Of a stretch of 64,000 nt of DNA, positions 53,067 through 60,962 are shown one piece after another. How positions within the stretch are numbered: the first letter of the stretch is position 1; each line of letters opens with the position of its first letter. The notes under the pieces are model-generated. The model searched no databases. It saw nothing but the letters and a program-made list of their open reading frames with translations, and was not told where the DNA came from. The translations under genes and the position numbers were made by a program. Source of the DNA: Bacteroidales bacterium (GTDB lineage Bacteria > Bacteroidota > Bacteroidia > Bacteroidales > WCHB1-69); contig JAFPVR010000081.1 of assembly GCA_017395245.1 (NCBI GenBank), positions 1-64,000 on the forward strand. Direction: 5' to 3'.

Positions 53067-53080
53067 CAACTTTTTCCCTT

Positions 53081-53797
53081 TCACCTCCAATCGTCCACAC
53101 CAAAATCATCGTCTTCCAAATCCTCCTCATCCAAATAATCCTTCAGCGTCCTTCCGGTCGGGATGAGTTCGTCCTCGTTGGCTTCAACCATCGAGGCAAA
53201 GAGGTCGCGCATGATGTCGGTTCCCGACTCGCCGGTCTCGGTCGTGAAGCAATCCGTCGGATTATCAAGGACAATGAAGGAATACCAAGACCACATCCGT
53301 CCAAACATTGTCCTCACGGCAAACCATAGCGCGAACATGCCGCGGGTGATTTCGTCTGGGGCGATGGGGAGACCAAACTCCTCCTTGATCAGCTCATCCA
53401 GTGGCGTGTCGCATCGGAGGAAAGGCACCGCTTTGATTTCTTGGTCCATCATGATGGACAGACACCGCTCAAATAGGTAATGTTTGTTCTGGCTCATTCG
53501 CGCACTTACGTTCACAGACTCACCGTCTTCGTCCTTTTCGCAACGCAACAACATCTCAAATACAAAACTCATTCTTGAAAACTCGTATCTTGGGGCATCC
53601 GGATTGGGGTTGATGAATGTCCAGAAGGCTTCAATCTGAAGTTTTCCCTCCATATAGTCCCACTCGTCAGCGATTTTCTGCTTGTAAACAAGGGCCGTGC
53701 GGCTGCAGTTGTTCTCGTGCAGCAGTAAGGCTTTGATGAGTTTCAGGTCGTTGGTGAAGTCGGATGCGGATGCTTTGGCTTCGTTCAAGATGTCCAT
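53081..53797 (-). CDS. Hypothetical protein with acidic tail (238 residues)
   Basis: Soluble and mixed alpha/beta. Notable segments are WDYMEGKLQIEAFWTFINPN, a helix-rich DEITRGMFALWFAVRTMFGR and a strongly acidic end (YLDEEDLEDDDFGVDDW). No signal peptide or known domain. It is upstream of the ADP-ribosylglycohydrolase gene on the same strand; the 70-base gap contains that gene's promoter. Function unknown. Confidence 0.68.
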   Translation of the reverse strand: MDILNEAKASASDFTNDLKLIKALLLHENNCSRTALVYKQKIADEWDYMEGKLQIEAFWTFINPNPDAPRYEFSRMSFVFEMLLRCEKDEDGESVNVSARMSQNKHYLFERCLSIMMDQEIKAVPFLRCDTPLDELIKEEFGLPIAPDEITRGMFALWFAVRTMFGRMWSWYSFIVLDNPTDCFTTETGESGTDIMRDLFASMVEANEDELIPTGRTLKDYLDEEDLEDDDFGVDDWR

Positions 53798-53845
53798 TCC
53801 TTTCGCAATAAAATTTGGGGCGGGATCGAAATCCCGCCCGTCGTT

Positions 53846-53986
53846 CTACTTCTTCGGCACAAAAATATAGGTTTTGTTGCCTACCGCTTTTGCGGTGCCG
53901 CCCATCTTGTGCGCGGCGTTCATCAGTTCGCCGGACGTGGAGTACGTCTGGCTCATGCCGTTCGGAAAATTTAAGGTGTACATCAT
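53846..53986 (-). CDS. Small hypothetical protein (46 residues)
   Basis: Starts MMYTLNFPNGMSQTYSTSGE, then a helix LMNAAHKMGG and a strand TYIFVPKK. The amphipathic pattern and basic end look like a real small alpha/beta protein. The longer frame to 54073 starts in a region without coding character. No promoter box was found nearby. Confidence 0.45.
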   Translation of the reverse strand: MMYTLNFPNGMSQTYSTSGELMNAAHKMGGTAKAVGNKTYIFVPKK

Positions 53987-54074
53987 CAAAACCCTGATAC
54001 GTGTCGGGCGCAACTTTTGGTGAAAACTAAAAACGCGGCAAAGATTGGGCATGGGTGTGCCAGTGCGTGGCATA

Positions 54075-54099
54075 GTGGAGACGCGGCCTGCGTCTCCAC
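54075..54099. repeat. GTAGAG-type palindrome, GTGGAG variant (25 bp)
   Basis: The perfect arms GTGGAGACGC / GCGTCTCCAC surround GGCCT. They carry the compensating G-C change at the third arm position relative to the main family. Confidence 0.8.
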
Positions 54100-54132
54100 G
54101 GTGGGGATGTCGTCCCGATGTCCTCGCCCGTA

Positions 54133-55106
54133 TCAGTTGTTCTTGTTAATCAGATTCACCACCACTTTCACCATCACGTCCTTTTCCTCAGGCTTGCTTT
54201 CGGCAATCATCAGGGTGAGAGCCACCAGCGTGTTGTCGGCGATGCGCTTGGTGCCGTCTTTGTGATAAAGGATGCCGTTGTTGTTGAGAAACCAGAGGAA
54301 CAGCGTGGCGGCGATGCGTTTGTTGCCATCGCTGAACGAGTGGTTTTTGGTGACCAAATAGAGCAGCATGGCGGCCTTTTCTTCCACGCTGGGATAGAGG
54401 TCGTTGCCGTCGAAAGTCTGGTATATTTGACCGATGGAACTCTTGAACGAGCCATCCTTCTCGTTGCCGAAAAGGACACTTTCGCCGAAGCGCTCCTTTA
54501 GAGCCGCGATGGCTTGCTTTGCATTGTCGTAAGTGGCCTGAAACTTCTCCTCTTGAGTGGTGTCAGCCACTGCCAACCGCTGATAGTCGTAATTGTCGAG
54601 CGTGTCGAGCGCGTAGGTGTAGTCAACCACGATGTCGAACAGTGCCTGGTTCTCGTCGGTTTTCAGCAACGGTTGGTTCTGGATAGTCCTTCCCAACATT
54701 TGGACGAGCTGTCGTAGTTCGCCAATCTGTTTTTTCCGGATCTTTTCGTTCACCACATAGCCGTTGATTAAATAAGCTTTCAGCACTTTGTTCGCCCACT
54801 TGCGGAAATCGACACCCCGCTGCTCTTCACGCGGTAACCGACGGAAATGATAACATCGAGGGAGTAAAAGGCCACAGGCTGCTTGACTCCATCAACACGC
54901 AAAAAATGCGTGTTGTTATTTCTTTCGAGTTCTCCTTCGAGGAATACATTATTGATGTGTTTTCTGATGGTTTTTTCATCTCTGTCAAAAAGCGTAGCCA
55001 TCTGGTTGGCTTTTAACCATACGGTTTCTTGCTCAAGTCGTACATCAATTGCTGTTTTTCCGTCTTCGGTCTGATAGATAACAATTTGTTCTTCAATGTC
55101 TTTCAT
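54133..55106 (-). pseudogene. RhuM-Fic fusion protein with a single-base frameshift
   Basis: The 5' part (55106 to 54780) encodes the RhuM N-terminal domain: IVIYQTEDGKTAIDVRLEQE, TVWLKANQMATLFDRDEKTI and the conserved SLDVIISVGYRVKS. It then leaves frame and stops after SGVSISASGRTKC. The next frame (from ~54822) would read QRGVDFRKWANKVLKAYLIN and continues to 54133 with a Fic domain carrying HSFSDGNKRIAATL (HxFxDGNKR, AMP-transferase core). The total span of 974 bases is one short of a whole number of codons, so a one-base deletion near 54819-54826 explains it. Intact relatives are ~320-340-residue proteins in accessory regions. The Fic half has an internal ATG at 54786 and might still be made. 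Confidence 0.85.
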
Positions 55107-55134
55107 AACTTTTTGTTTTTAATGGGTGATGCAG

Positions 55135-55142
55135 CAAATATA
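55135..55142 (-). promoter_or_regulatory. -7 box (TATATTTG) for the RhuM-Fic gene
   Basis: 28 bases before the ATG at 55106. Confidence 0.55.
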
Positions 55143-55208
55143 ATAATTTTTTGTTTTCAATTGTAAGACATTTTATTTTTTTTACCTAGTCGGATGGAAC
55201 AAAACACG

Positions 55209-55721
55209 TCACACTATCGGATCCGCACAGAACTCCCGCCGTTTGCAGGCCTTGCAGTGTTTGCCAATCCACACGTCGTCGAACTGGTTCATCGCCTGCT
55301 CCACGATTTCGGGCTCGTCGGTGAGGATGCCCGCCTCGAAGTTACGTTTGTGGTCCGACTTCATGCCGATACCCGCTCCCGTGAGGTTCGCACTGCCGAT
55401 ATAGACCTCTTTACAGTCGAAGACTATCAACTTGAAGTGGACACGCGGACAAAGCACTCGTTCCAACCGATCGAACAGGATGGGGTACTTGTCGAAGTCC
55501 TCTCGGAAGTTCGGACCTGGCTCTTTCGCATGAATGAGACGAACCTCAACACCACGCCGTATCAGCTGTGCGATGAGCGCGAGAAACGGCTTCTTATCCT
55601 TACCCACCTCCACGTAGAGGTCCTTGATGTCAGCGGTGCCGATCCAGAGGGTGTGCTTTACGGCGGCCACTCGAGCGAGGACGGTGGAGTAGTGGGCGGA
55701 GTTGGAGATGTATTGGAGCAT
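55209..55721 (-). CDS. Phospholipase D-like domain protein (single HKD motif)
   Basis: 170 residues. The HKD motif is in VHFKLIVFDCKEVYIGSANL (HxK with a following D; GSANLTGAG at the end). The first strands (ALIAQLIRRGVEVRLIHA) fit the PLD fold. One HKD per chain means it must dimerise, as in Nuc/BfiI-type nucleases. The C-terminal CKACKRREFC could bind zinc. The absence of a signal peptide favours a nuclease over a lipase. Own promoter; faces the truncated restriction-type gene. Confidence 0.82.
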   Translation of the reverse strand: MLQYISNSAHYSTVLARVAAVKHTLWIGTADIKDLYVEVGKDKKPFLALIAQLIRRGVEVRLIHAKEPGPNFREDFDKYPILFDRLERVLCPRVHFKLIVFDCKEVYIGSANLTGAGIGMKSDHKRNFEAGILTDEPEIVEQAMNQFDDVWIGKHCKACKRREFCADPIV

Positions 55722-55743
55722 ATTTAAGTTTTTTTATTGGGTG

Positions 55744-55751
55744 CAAAAATA
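55744..55751 (-). promoter_or_regulatory. -7 box (TATTTTTG) for the PLD-like gene
   Basis: 22 bases before the ATG at 55721; lies 14 bases from the opposite box at 55766-55773. Confidence 0.65.
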
Positions 55752-55765
55752 GGGAAAATAATTAT

Positions 55766-55773
55766 TACTTTTG
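55766..55773 (+). promoter_or_regulatory. -7 box (TACTTTTG) for the truncated restriction-type gene
   Basis: 106 bases before the ATG at 55880; divergent partner of the PLD-like promoter. Confidence 0.55.
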
Positions 55774-55879
55774 CAGCTTTGTTATCCTCGGATGATGTCC
55801 AACGGACTTCGCATCATTTCGTGTGAACAATATGAATCGTAAATAATCAGAAGTCCTATTATTGCAAATAATAGTATGT

Positions 55880-56170
55880 ATGGATAAAAAGGCATTGATT
55901 GATAAAATAAAAGAGATTCGGGAGACTTTCAAAGAAAACGAATGGTGTTATAGAGTTTCTGAAGAAAATGTCAGAGCAGAAATCATTGATCCTATCTTGA
56001 GGATTCTTGGTTGGAGACTGCCTTATATAAAACGAGAAGAACATGGCATGGATGATATGATAAGTATGAAACAAAAGGACGGACATTTCACGCGCCACTC
56101 CGCCGCTTTTTGGCAGGGTGGCGTTTTATTTTTGCCGCATAAAATCAAAACGGAAATTATAAACATCTAA
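55880..56170 (+). pseudogene. Truncated N-terminus of a restriction-type (HSDR_N-like) protein
   Basis: The first ~60 residues (MDKKALIDKIKEIRETFKEN, then ENVRAEIIDPILRILGWRLP) match the opening helix of type I/IV restriction-endonuclease N-terminal domains, where a nuclease core should follow. Instead, after EEHGMDD, the frame runs into ~35 residues without domain character that overlap the promoter of the next gene (56127-56134). The gene therefore seems cut off by a deletion that brought in the next unit. Probably non-functional. Confidence 0.55.
56127..56134 (+). promoter_or_regulatory. -7 box (TATTTTTG) for the winged-helix/LRR gene
   Basis: Followed by CCGC; 47 bases before the ATG at 56182 and inside the tail of the truncated frame. 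Confidence 0.65.
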
Positions 56171-56181
56171 ATTTCAAAACA

Positions 56182-57159
56182 ATGAAGAAAAACGATCATG
56201 CGGCAATGAAATATCAGATATTGCTGATGCTGCAACAGGAAGGACCGCTCACCCCCACGGAAATCACAGAAAGACTGGCCGGGATTATCGGGATGGACGA
56301 TGACGAATTTGACGAACGCTATGAAGGGCGCCCGAACGACAAGGTGTTCTACAAAAGTGTCGCCACTAACGAACAACACCTCAAAGCTGCCGGACTGCTT
56401 GATTTCTTGGGGAAATCAGGTCACTGCATCACGTTTGAGGGTATTCAGGCTTTAATGGACAACGAGGCTTCCCGTCAAATTGAGTACAGCTACCTCCGGC
56501 AGTTCCCGGCATACTGCCAATGGTCCGAGAAATTCCGCAAGGCAACAAATCTGTCGGAAGACATTTTCTCATCCATGCCGACAACAAACAAGCAAAGCAT
56601 CCGTCGCAGAAAAACCGATGTTTGCATCGAGGCCGGAAATTTCATCGAAACGGACATTGAGCATATTGACTGGCCGGAAGGCATAACCCACATCGGACAT
56701 GATGCCTTTGCCCACTGCGGCAATCTCGAAACCGTTATCATACCAGACACCGTGACCCAAGTGGGCGAGCGCGCATTTATTGAATGTTTATCGCTCCGTG
56801 CAATATCATTCTCCAAAGGCATGTCAGAGATTCCACTGGGATGCTGTGCCGAGTGTCTTGTCTTGGAAACGGTTAATATCCCCTCAAACATTCGTCACAT
56901 TGGCTATGACGCTTTTGTGAAGTGTATATGTTTGCAGACGGTTACCATTCCCGAAGGGATCATTAGCATCGGTGAAGGGGCGTTTTCCTATTGCGACAAG
57001 TTGTCCACCATTTCTCTCCCTGCAAGCGTCAAGGTAATCGGCGAGGATGTGTTCTACAGTTGTGATGCTCTGCAGGAAATCATTGTTCCAAAAGGTTGTA
57101 AGGAAAAGTTTGTCGAGATGTTGCCGGATTGGCGGGAGCAAATCAAGGAAGAAGAATGA
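56182..57159 (+). CDS. Mrr-N-like winged helix fused to BspA-type leucine-rich repeats
   Basis: 325 residues. The N-terminal ~95 residues (MKYQILLMLQQEGPLTPTEI, DEFDERYEGRPNDKVFYKSV, LKAAGLLDFLGKSGHCITFE) look like the winged-helix domain found at the N-terminus of Mrr-type restriction enzymes. From ~165 there are five LRR_5 (BspA/Treponema) units with the pattern C-x-x-L-E-x-V-x-I-P-x-x-V-x-x-I-G-x-x-A-F. Intracellular, with no signal peptide. A DNA-binding sensor that recognises a partner through the LRR face is one reading. I know no named family with this exact order. Own promoter. Confidence 0.72.
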   Translation: MKKNDHAAMKYQILLMLQQEGPLTPTEITERLAGIIGMDDDEFDERYEGRPNDKVFYKSVATNEQHLKAAGLLDFLGKSGHCITFEGIQALMDNEASRQIEYSYLRQFPAYCQWSEKFRKATNLSEDIFSSMPTTNKQSIRRRKTDVCIEAGNFIETDIEHIDWPEGITHIGHDAFAHCGNLETVIIPDTVTQVGERAFIECLSLRAISFSKGMSEIPLGCCAECLVLETVNIPSNIRHIGYDAFVKCICLQTVTIPEGIISIGEGAFSYCDKLSTISLPASVKVIGEDVFYSCDALQEIIVPKGCKEKFVEMLPDWREQIKEEE

Positions 57160-57211
57160 TAAGCGCGTTTGAAAATCTTTGCTTCTTTGGTGCTGCTGTT
57201 TGAAATAGTTG

Positions 57212-57219
57212 TATTTTTG
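57212..57219 (+). promoter_or_regulatory. -7 box (TATTTTTG) for the first WYL regulator gene
   Basis: 20 bases before the ATG at 57240. Confidence 0.7.
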
Positions 57220-57239
57220 CCATTTCAAAACAGCAGAAA

Positions 57240-58169
57240 ATGGACAAGTTCATCAAATGCATCTGGATTACCAACACGATAGCGGCGGCGGGCGAGGATG
57301 GCATCACATTGGCTGAGCTCAACCGCAAATGGACAGCAGACCCCGAAAATGATCCCATCCCCGACCGCACCTTCTTTCGTCTAAAGAACCAAATTGCTGA
57401 CATTTTCGGCATTGACATTGAATGCAACAAAGGGCGGAACACCTACTATATTCCATACCGTGACGAGCTATACGATGACAAATTGAAGATGTGGTTGCTC
57501 AACAGTTTTGCATTGCACAACCGGCTTTCGGGCGACCCGCAGTTGAGGCGACGTGTGCAGTTTGAAGACATTCCAAGTGGTACCCATTGGCTGGATTCTT
57601 TGATGGATGCTATACAAAAGTGCCTCAAAATCAGCATTTCCTATCAGAAAAGTTTTGAAGACGATTTGACCGAATATGCACATTGCAAGCCTTTTGGCCT
57701 AAAGTTGTTCAAGCAGCGATGGTATCTCATTGCGGAGAACAGAGAAGGTGCCATGCGATTCTTCTCCCTTGACCGCATTCACGACTTGGAGGTTTCCGCT
57801 GAAAGTTTCCAAATGCCGGAGAATTTCGATATGGAGAAGCTGTTTGACGAAGCTTTTGGGATGTATGTGAATCCGGAAATCAAAGCAGAACGGATTGTGG
57901 TTAAGGCAGACATCCCCCAAAGCCAATACCTGAAAAGCTTGCCGTTGCACCATAGCCAATGCATCATAGAGGAATCCGACGATTATGTGGTCTTTGCCTG
58001 GAAACTGAAACCAACCTACGATTTCATCCAGCAGTTGCTCACCATGAACCTACACATTGAAGTGCTGGAGCCCCTTTCATTGCGTCAACAGATGTTCGAG
58101 TTGTTAAATATCATGCTGGGAAAATATAAGAAGAAAAACGTCAAACGAGCCACTCCGAGACAACACTGA
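57240..58169 (+). CDS. WYL-domain transcriptional regulator (first)
   Basis: 309 residues. N-terminal winged helix ~1-75 (NTIAAAGEDGITLAELNRKW, RTFFRLKNQIADIFGI), WYL domain ~120-210 with the literal motif QRWYLIAENR and the downstream FSLDRIHDLEV, and a C-terminal WCX-like domain. WYL proteins sense a ligand, often nucleic acid, and commonly control phage defence or DNA-repair genes. Its paralogue at 59882 shares the same layout, and the frameshifted AAA+ gene lies between them. It is followed by a GTAGAG palindrome. Confidence 0.88.
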   Translation: MDKFIKCIWITNTIAAAGEDGITLAELNRKWTADPENDPIPDRTFFRLKNQIADIFGIDIECNKGRNTYYIPYRDELYDDKLKMWLLNSFALHNRLSGDPQLRRRVQFEDIPSGTHWLDSLMDAIQKCLKISISYQKSFEDDLTEYAHCKPFGLKLFKQRWYLIAENREGAMRFFSLDRIHDLEVSAESFQMPENFDMEKLFDEAFGMYVNPEIKAERIVVKADIPQSQYLKSLPLHHSQCIIEESDDYVVFAWKLKPTYDFIQQLLTMNLHIEVLEPLSLRQQMFELLNIMLGKYKKKNVKRATPRQH

Positions 58170-58208
58170 CGTAATTCCGATGTAATACTGACTTTGGCCT
58201 ATGGCACT

Positions 58209-58236
58209 GTAGAGACGCAGCGCGCCGCGTCTCTAC
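58209..58236. repeat. GTAGAG palindrome between WYL regulator and AAA+ gene
   Basis: 28 bp; arms GTAGAGACGC / GCGTCTCTAC around AGCGCGCC, plus a half copy GCGTCTCTA at 58241-58249 that overlaps the last bases of the AAA+ gene. It separates convergent genes. Confidence 0.88.
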
Positions 58237-58246
58237 ATGCGCGTCT

Positions 58247-59633
58247 CTATGCCTGAAACCCAATACTACTCCCTTTTCCTTCATCACCAATCTTCTCGTG
58301 CCGACAGAACTCCTCGATCTCCGCCAAGGTGGGGCGGGTGCCGTGAAGCACCTCCTCCATCACCACCTTGCGGACGATGTTGTCGATTTCGCCGCCGGAG
58401 AAGTCGTGGTGGGCGGCTAATTGGCGGCAGTCTTCATCGGTGAGCCCCGAAAGTTTGCTCTTCCAAATGCTCTGCTTGGCCTCCTCGGTCGGCTGTCCGA
58501 ACTTGATTTTGAAGAGGAAACGGCGAGCGAAAGCACTGTCGAGATTTTCGGTGAGGTTGGTGGTGGCGATGAGGATGCCGTCGAGCTTCTCCATCTCCTC
58601 CAAGATGATGTTCTGGATGGCGTTCTCGGTCTGCGCCACACTGCTGGAACCATTAATGTTGTTGATATTCTGGCGGCTGCTCAACAGCGCGTCGGCCTCG
58701 TTGAAAAGCAGGATGGGCTTCAGCTTCTCCTTTTCGCAAAGTCTGCGATAGTTGGTGAAGATGCCCTTCACGAGTTTCTGGCTCTCGCCGTACCAGCAGG
58801 TTTTCGCCTCGCTGATATCCACGTGGCACACGGCCCGCCCCGTGGCGCGCGCAATCTGCATGGCCGTTTCGGTTTTGCCGGTGCCGGGCAGACCATGGAA
58901 CAAGGCGGCAACACCTTTGGGTAATGCCTGTTCCTCCAACCGCTGCTGCAGCTCCGAGAATTTTTCATCGACAAGGTTCTCCTTGAAAAGTTCCAACTGT
59001 TTGGACAGTTCTTGGTCGTAGAACATGGGCTTTTCCGCGATTTTGTCGGGATAGATCAAGCTTTGACTGCGACTGTCGGTGCGGAAAAGATCGTAGTCCT
59101 CTTCCAAAAACAGTTGTTTGCCCTTGTCGGTGAGCACGATGGAGGCATTTGAACTTTTTGCCATCGAAAACAGCCTCTTTCACCTGCGGATTAATAATAT
59201 AGTCGTTGCGCTCGCTGAACTGATGCGTTTTTTCGGATAGGAAGACGCGTTTGTGTACCAAATCCACAAAATCGTTTCTCAACATCAGAAACTCCATGCT
59301 TCTGATGCCGAAGAACGAACTGATGTTGTCCTTGTCGAAGTCGTTGCGCTCAACATTTTGGGCGAAACCGGCCACGAAGATAGCCGCCTGCAACGGTGTA
59401 ACACTTAAATATTCGGCCAACAACTGGTTTTTCTCCACCACCTGTTCCACCATTTCGGATTTGTAACGAGGCTCGTCCGGCTCCAATGGTTCTCTTTTCC
59501 CGTTGCGTCGTCTTGGGCGTTCATACTCCGGTAGTGTACCCGGTGCAATGGCGTTAATCAATTGCGTTTCAGAGTCTTCCATTTGTACGGCGAGGAAGCT
59601 CAGGGTTTGGATCATGTTGCTTTCTTTTTTCAT
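58247..59633 (-). pseudogene. AAA+ ATPase with N-terminal helical domain, frameshifted at an A5 run
   Basis: The 5' frame (59633 down to ~59160) encodes ~160 residues with a helical domain (QLLAEYLSVTPLQAAIFVAG, then FFGIRSMEFLMLRNDFVDLV). The second frame (58247-59164) carries the AAA+ core: Walker A HGLPGTGKTE, the GESQKLVKGIF pore region, Walker B LKPILLFNEADALL, sensor-1 IATTNLTENLD, and arginine fingers in AFARRFLF. At 59155-59159 an AAAAA run separates them. Removing one A would read VFDGKSSNASIVLTDKGK, giving one 461-residue protein; the 1387-base span is one base over a whole number of codons. An ATG at 59164 could restart translation of the ATPase half. Confidence 0.82.
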
Positions 59634-59672
59634 AACGACAATATTAATAATGTAACAACTGTTATTTGTTTA

Positions 59673-59727
59673 GGCGCGGCAAGGATGTCGCAGATTCTAT
59701 GTGTGCGGCAAGGATGCCGCACCTCCT
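59673..59727. repeat. Second hairpin family: two direct copies (TGCGGCA-TCCT-TGCCGCA type)
   Basis: Copy 1 at 59673-59692 (GCGGCAAGGATGTCGC) and copy 2 at 59702-59727 (TGTGCGGCAAGGATGCCGCA then CCTCCT). They lie in the leader of the AAA+ gene. An inverted copy is at 60873-60898, on the other side of the second WYL gene. Confidence 0.8.
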
Positions 59728-59736
59728 AAGACGCTG

Positions 59737-59744
59737 CAAAAATA
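59737..59744 (-). promoter_or_regulatory. -7 box (TATTTTTG) for the AAA+ gene
   Basis: 103 bases before the ATG at 59633; the leader contains both hairpins of the repeat at 59673-59727. Confidence 0.55.
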
Positions 59745-59846
59745 AAACGCCACTGTGCCATTCCATAGCACAGCGAAAAGTTCTGAATGAAAAATTTTGG
59801 CAATGCTATTTTTTTAACTATGCCACCAACTTTCACACCAATTGAC

Positions 59847-59854
59847 TATCTTTG
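59847..59854 (+). promoter_or_regulatory. -7 box (TATCTTTG) for the second WYL regulator gene
   Basis: 27 bases before the ATG at 59882; rules out the TTG at 59867 as a needed start. Confidence 0.7.
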
Positions 59855-59881
59855 CCGCGTTGAATTTTGAATCCACAGACG

Positions 59882-60796
59882 ATGACAAAAGACCTGATAA
59901 GAAAGTATATCTGGCTGATAGACACGGTTAACACGGCGGGGTGGTCGGGAATCACCCTGAAGGAGATCTCCGCCAAATGGGAGCGGAACGACCGGCTTTC
60001 CGGCGGGGAGGAGTACCCGAGACGCTCGTTCCATAACCATGTGGCGGCGGTGCGCGAGCTGTTCGGTATCGAGATTGCCTGCCACAAGAACACCAACTCC
60101 TATTATATCGCCAACAGTCACGACCTCAAGGACAGTTCTGGCTTCAAGGGGTGGCTTTTGGATGCGCTTTCGCTCAACAGCCAACTGGAGGAGAGCAGCC
60201 AGCTGAAAGATCGCATCCTCATAGAAGAGATCCCCTCCGGCAAGGAATTCCTGCCCACCGTTTTGGAGGCGATGCGCGACGGCAAGATGCTGACATTCAG
60301 CTACAAACCTTTTTGGGTGGAAGATGACTACGTGTCGAACTTCTATCACGTGGAACCCTACGCGCTGAAGGTGTTCAAACGCCGGTGGTACCTCTTGGGC
60401 AAGTACGGCGACAGCCCGCTGAAAGTCTATGCGTTGGACAGGATGCAGGATATTGACATTGAGTTTGAGAGCTTTGTGCTGCCCGCCGACTTCAACGCGG
60501 CGGAGTTCTTCGGCACCTGCTTCGGTGTGATGATGACGGAAGAAGAACCGCAACTAATCAGACTGAAGGTGGACGCTTTCCAGTCGAAATACCTGCGCAC
60601 GCTGCCGTTGCACCCGTCGCAAGAGGAGGTCGAGCGCACGGAAGAATATTCCATTTTCACCTACTTCCTCCGTCCCACTTTCGACTTCATCCAGGAGCTG
60701 CTCTCGCTCGGCATCACCGCTGAGGTGCTGTCTCCCAAAACGTTACGTAAGGAAATCTCCCGCATCGGCAAAACGGTGTGGAAGCTGAATGGGTGA
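59882..60796 (+). CDS. WYL-domain transcriptional regulator (second)
   Basis: 304 residues, paralogous to the protein at 57240. Winged helix ~1-85 (VNTAGWSGITLKEISAKW, PRRSFHNHVAAVRELFGI), WYL domain ~130-215 with RRWYLLGKYG and YALDRMQDIDIE, and a C-terminal domain ending FIQELLSLGITAEVLSP. It is divergent from the AAA+ gene, which it may control; this is the usual place for a defence-gene repressor. The gene has higher G+C than its paralogue. Hairpins of the second repeat family bracket it in inverted orientation. Confidence 0.88.
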   Translation: MTKDLIRKYIWLIDTVNTAGWSGITLKEISAKWERNDRLSGGEEYPRRSFHNHVAAVRELFGIEIACHKNTNSYYIANSHDLKDSSGFKGWLLDALSLNSQLEESSQLKDRILIEEIPSGKEFLPTVLEAMRDGKMLTFSYKPFWVEDDYVSNFYHVEPYALKVFKRRWYLLGKYGDSPLKVYALDRMQDIDIEFESFVLPADFNAAEFFGTCFGVMMTEEEPQLIRLKVDAFQSKYLRTLPLHPSQEEVERTEEYSIFTYFLRPTFDFIQELLSLGITAEVLSPKTLRKEISRIGKTVWKLNG

Positions 60797-60856
60797 TTGG
60801 TTGCACCACTGCCCGCCAAAATCCATGTGCTCCGTAAAAGTTATCGCCCAAAAATG

Positions 60857-60864
60857 TATCTTTG
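60857..60864 (+). promoter_or_regulatory. -7 box (TATCTTTG) for the RQKDRWG repeat protein gene
   Basis: 98 bases before the ATG at 60963; the leader is mostly the composite palindrome 60873-60924. Confidence 0.65.
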
Positions 60865-60872
60865 CCGCGTTT

Positions 60873-60924
60873 AGGAGGTGCGGCATCCCTGCCGCACAAA
60901 GGTCGCCAGGAATGGCGACACTCC
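60873..60924. repeat. Composite palindrome: two hairpins enclosed by AGGAG/CTCCT arms
   Basis: Hairpin 1: TGCGGCA / TGCCGCA (60879-60896). Hairpin 2: GTCGCCA / TGGCGAC (60902-60919). Outer arms AGGAGGTG and CACTCCT. The left half is the reverse complement of 59702-59727 with one mismatch. The arrangement of two opposed hairpins resembles a BIME. Confidence 0.75.
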
Positions 60925-60962
60925 TACTACAAACGTTCAAATAACAGTAGTTATATAGAAAC

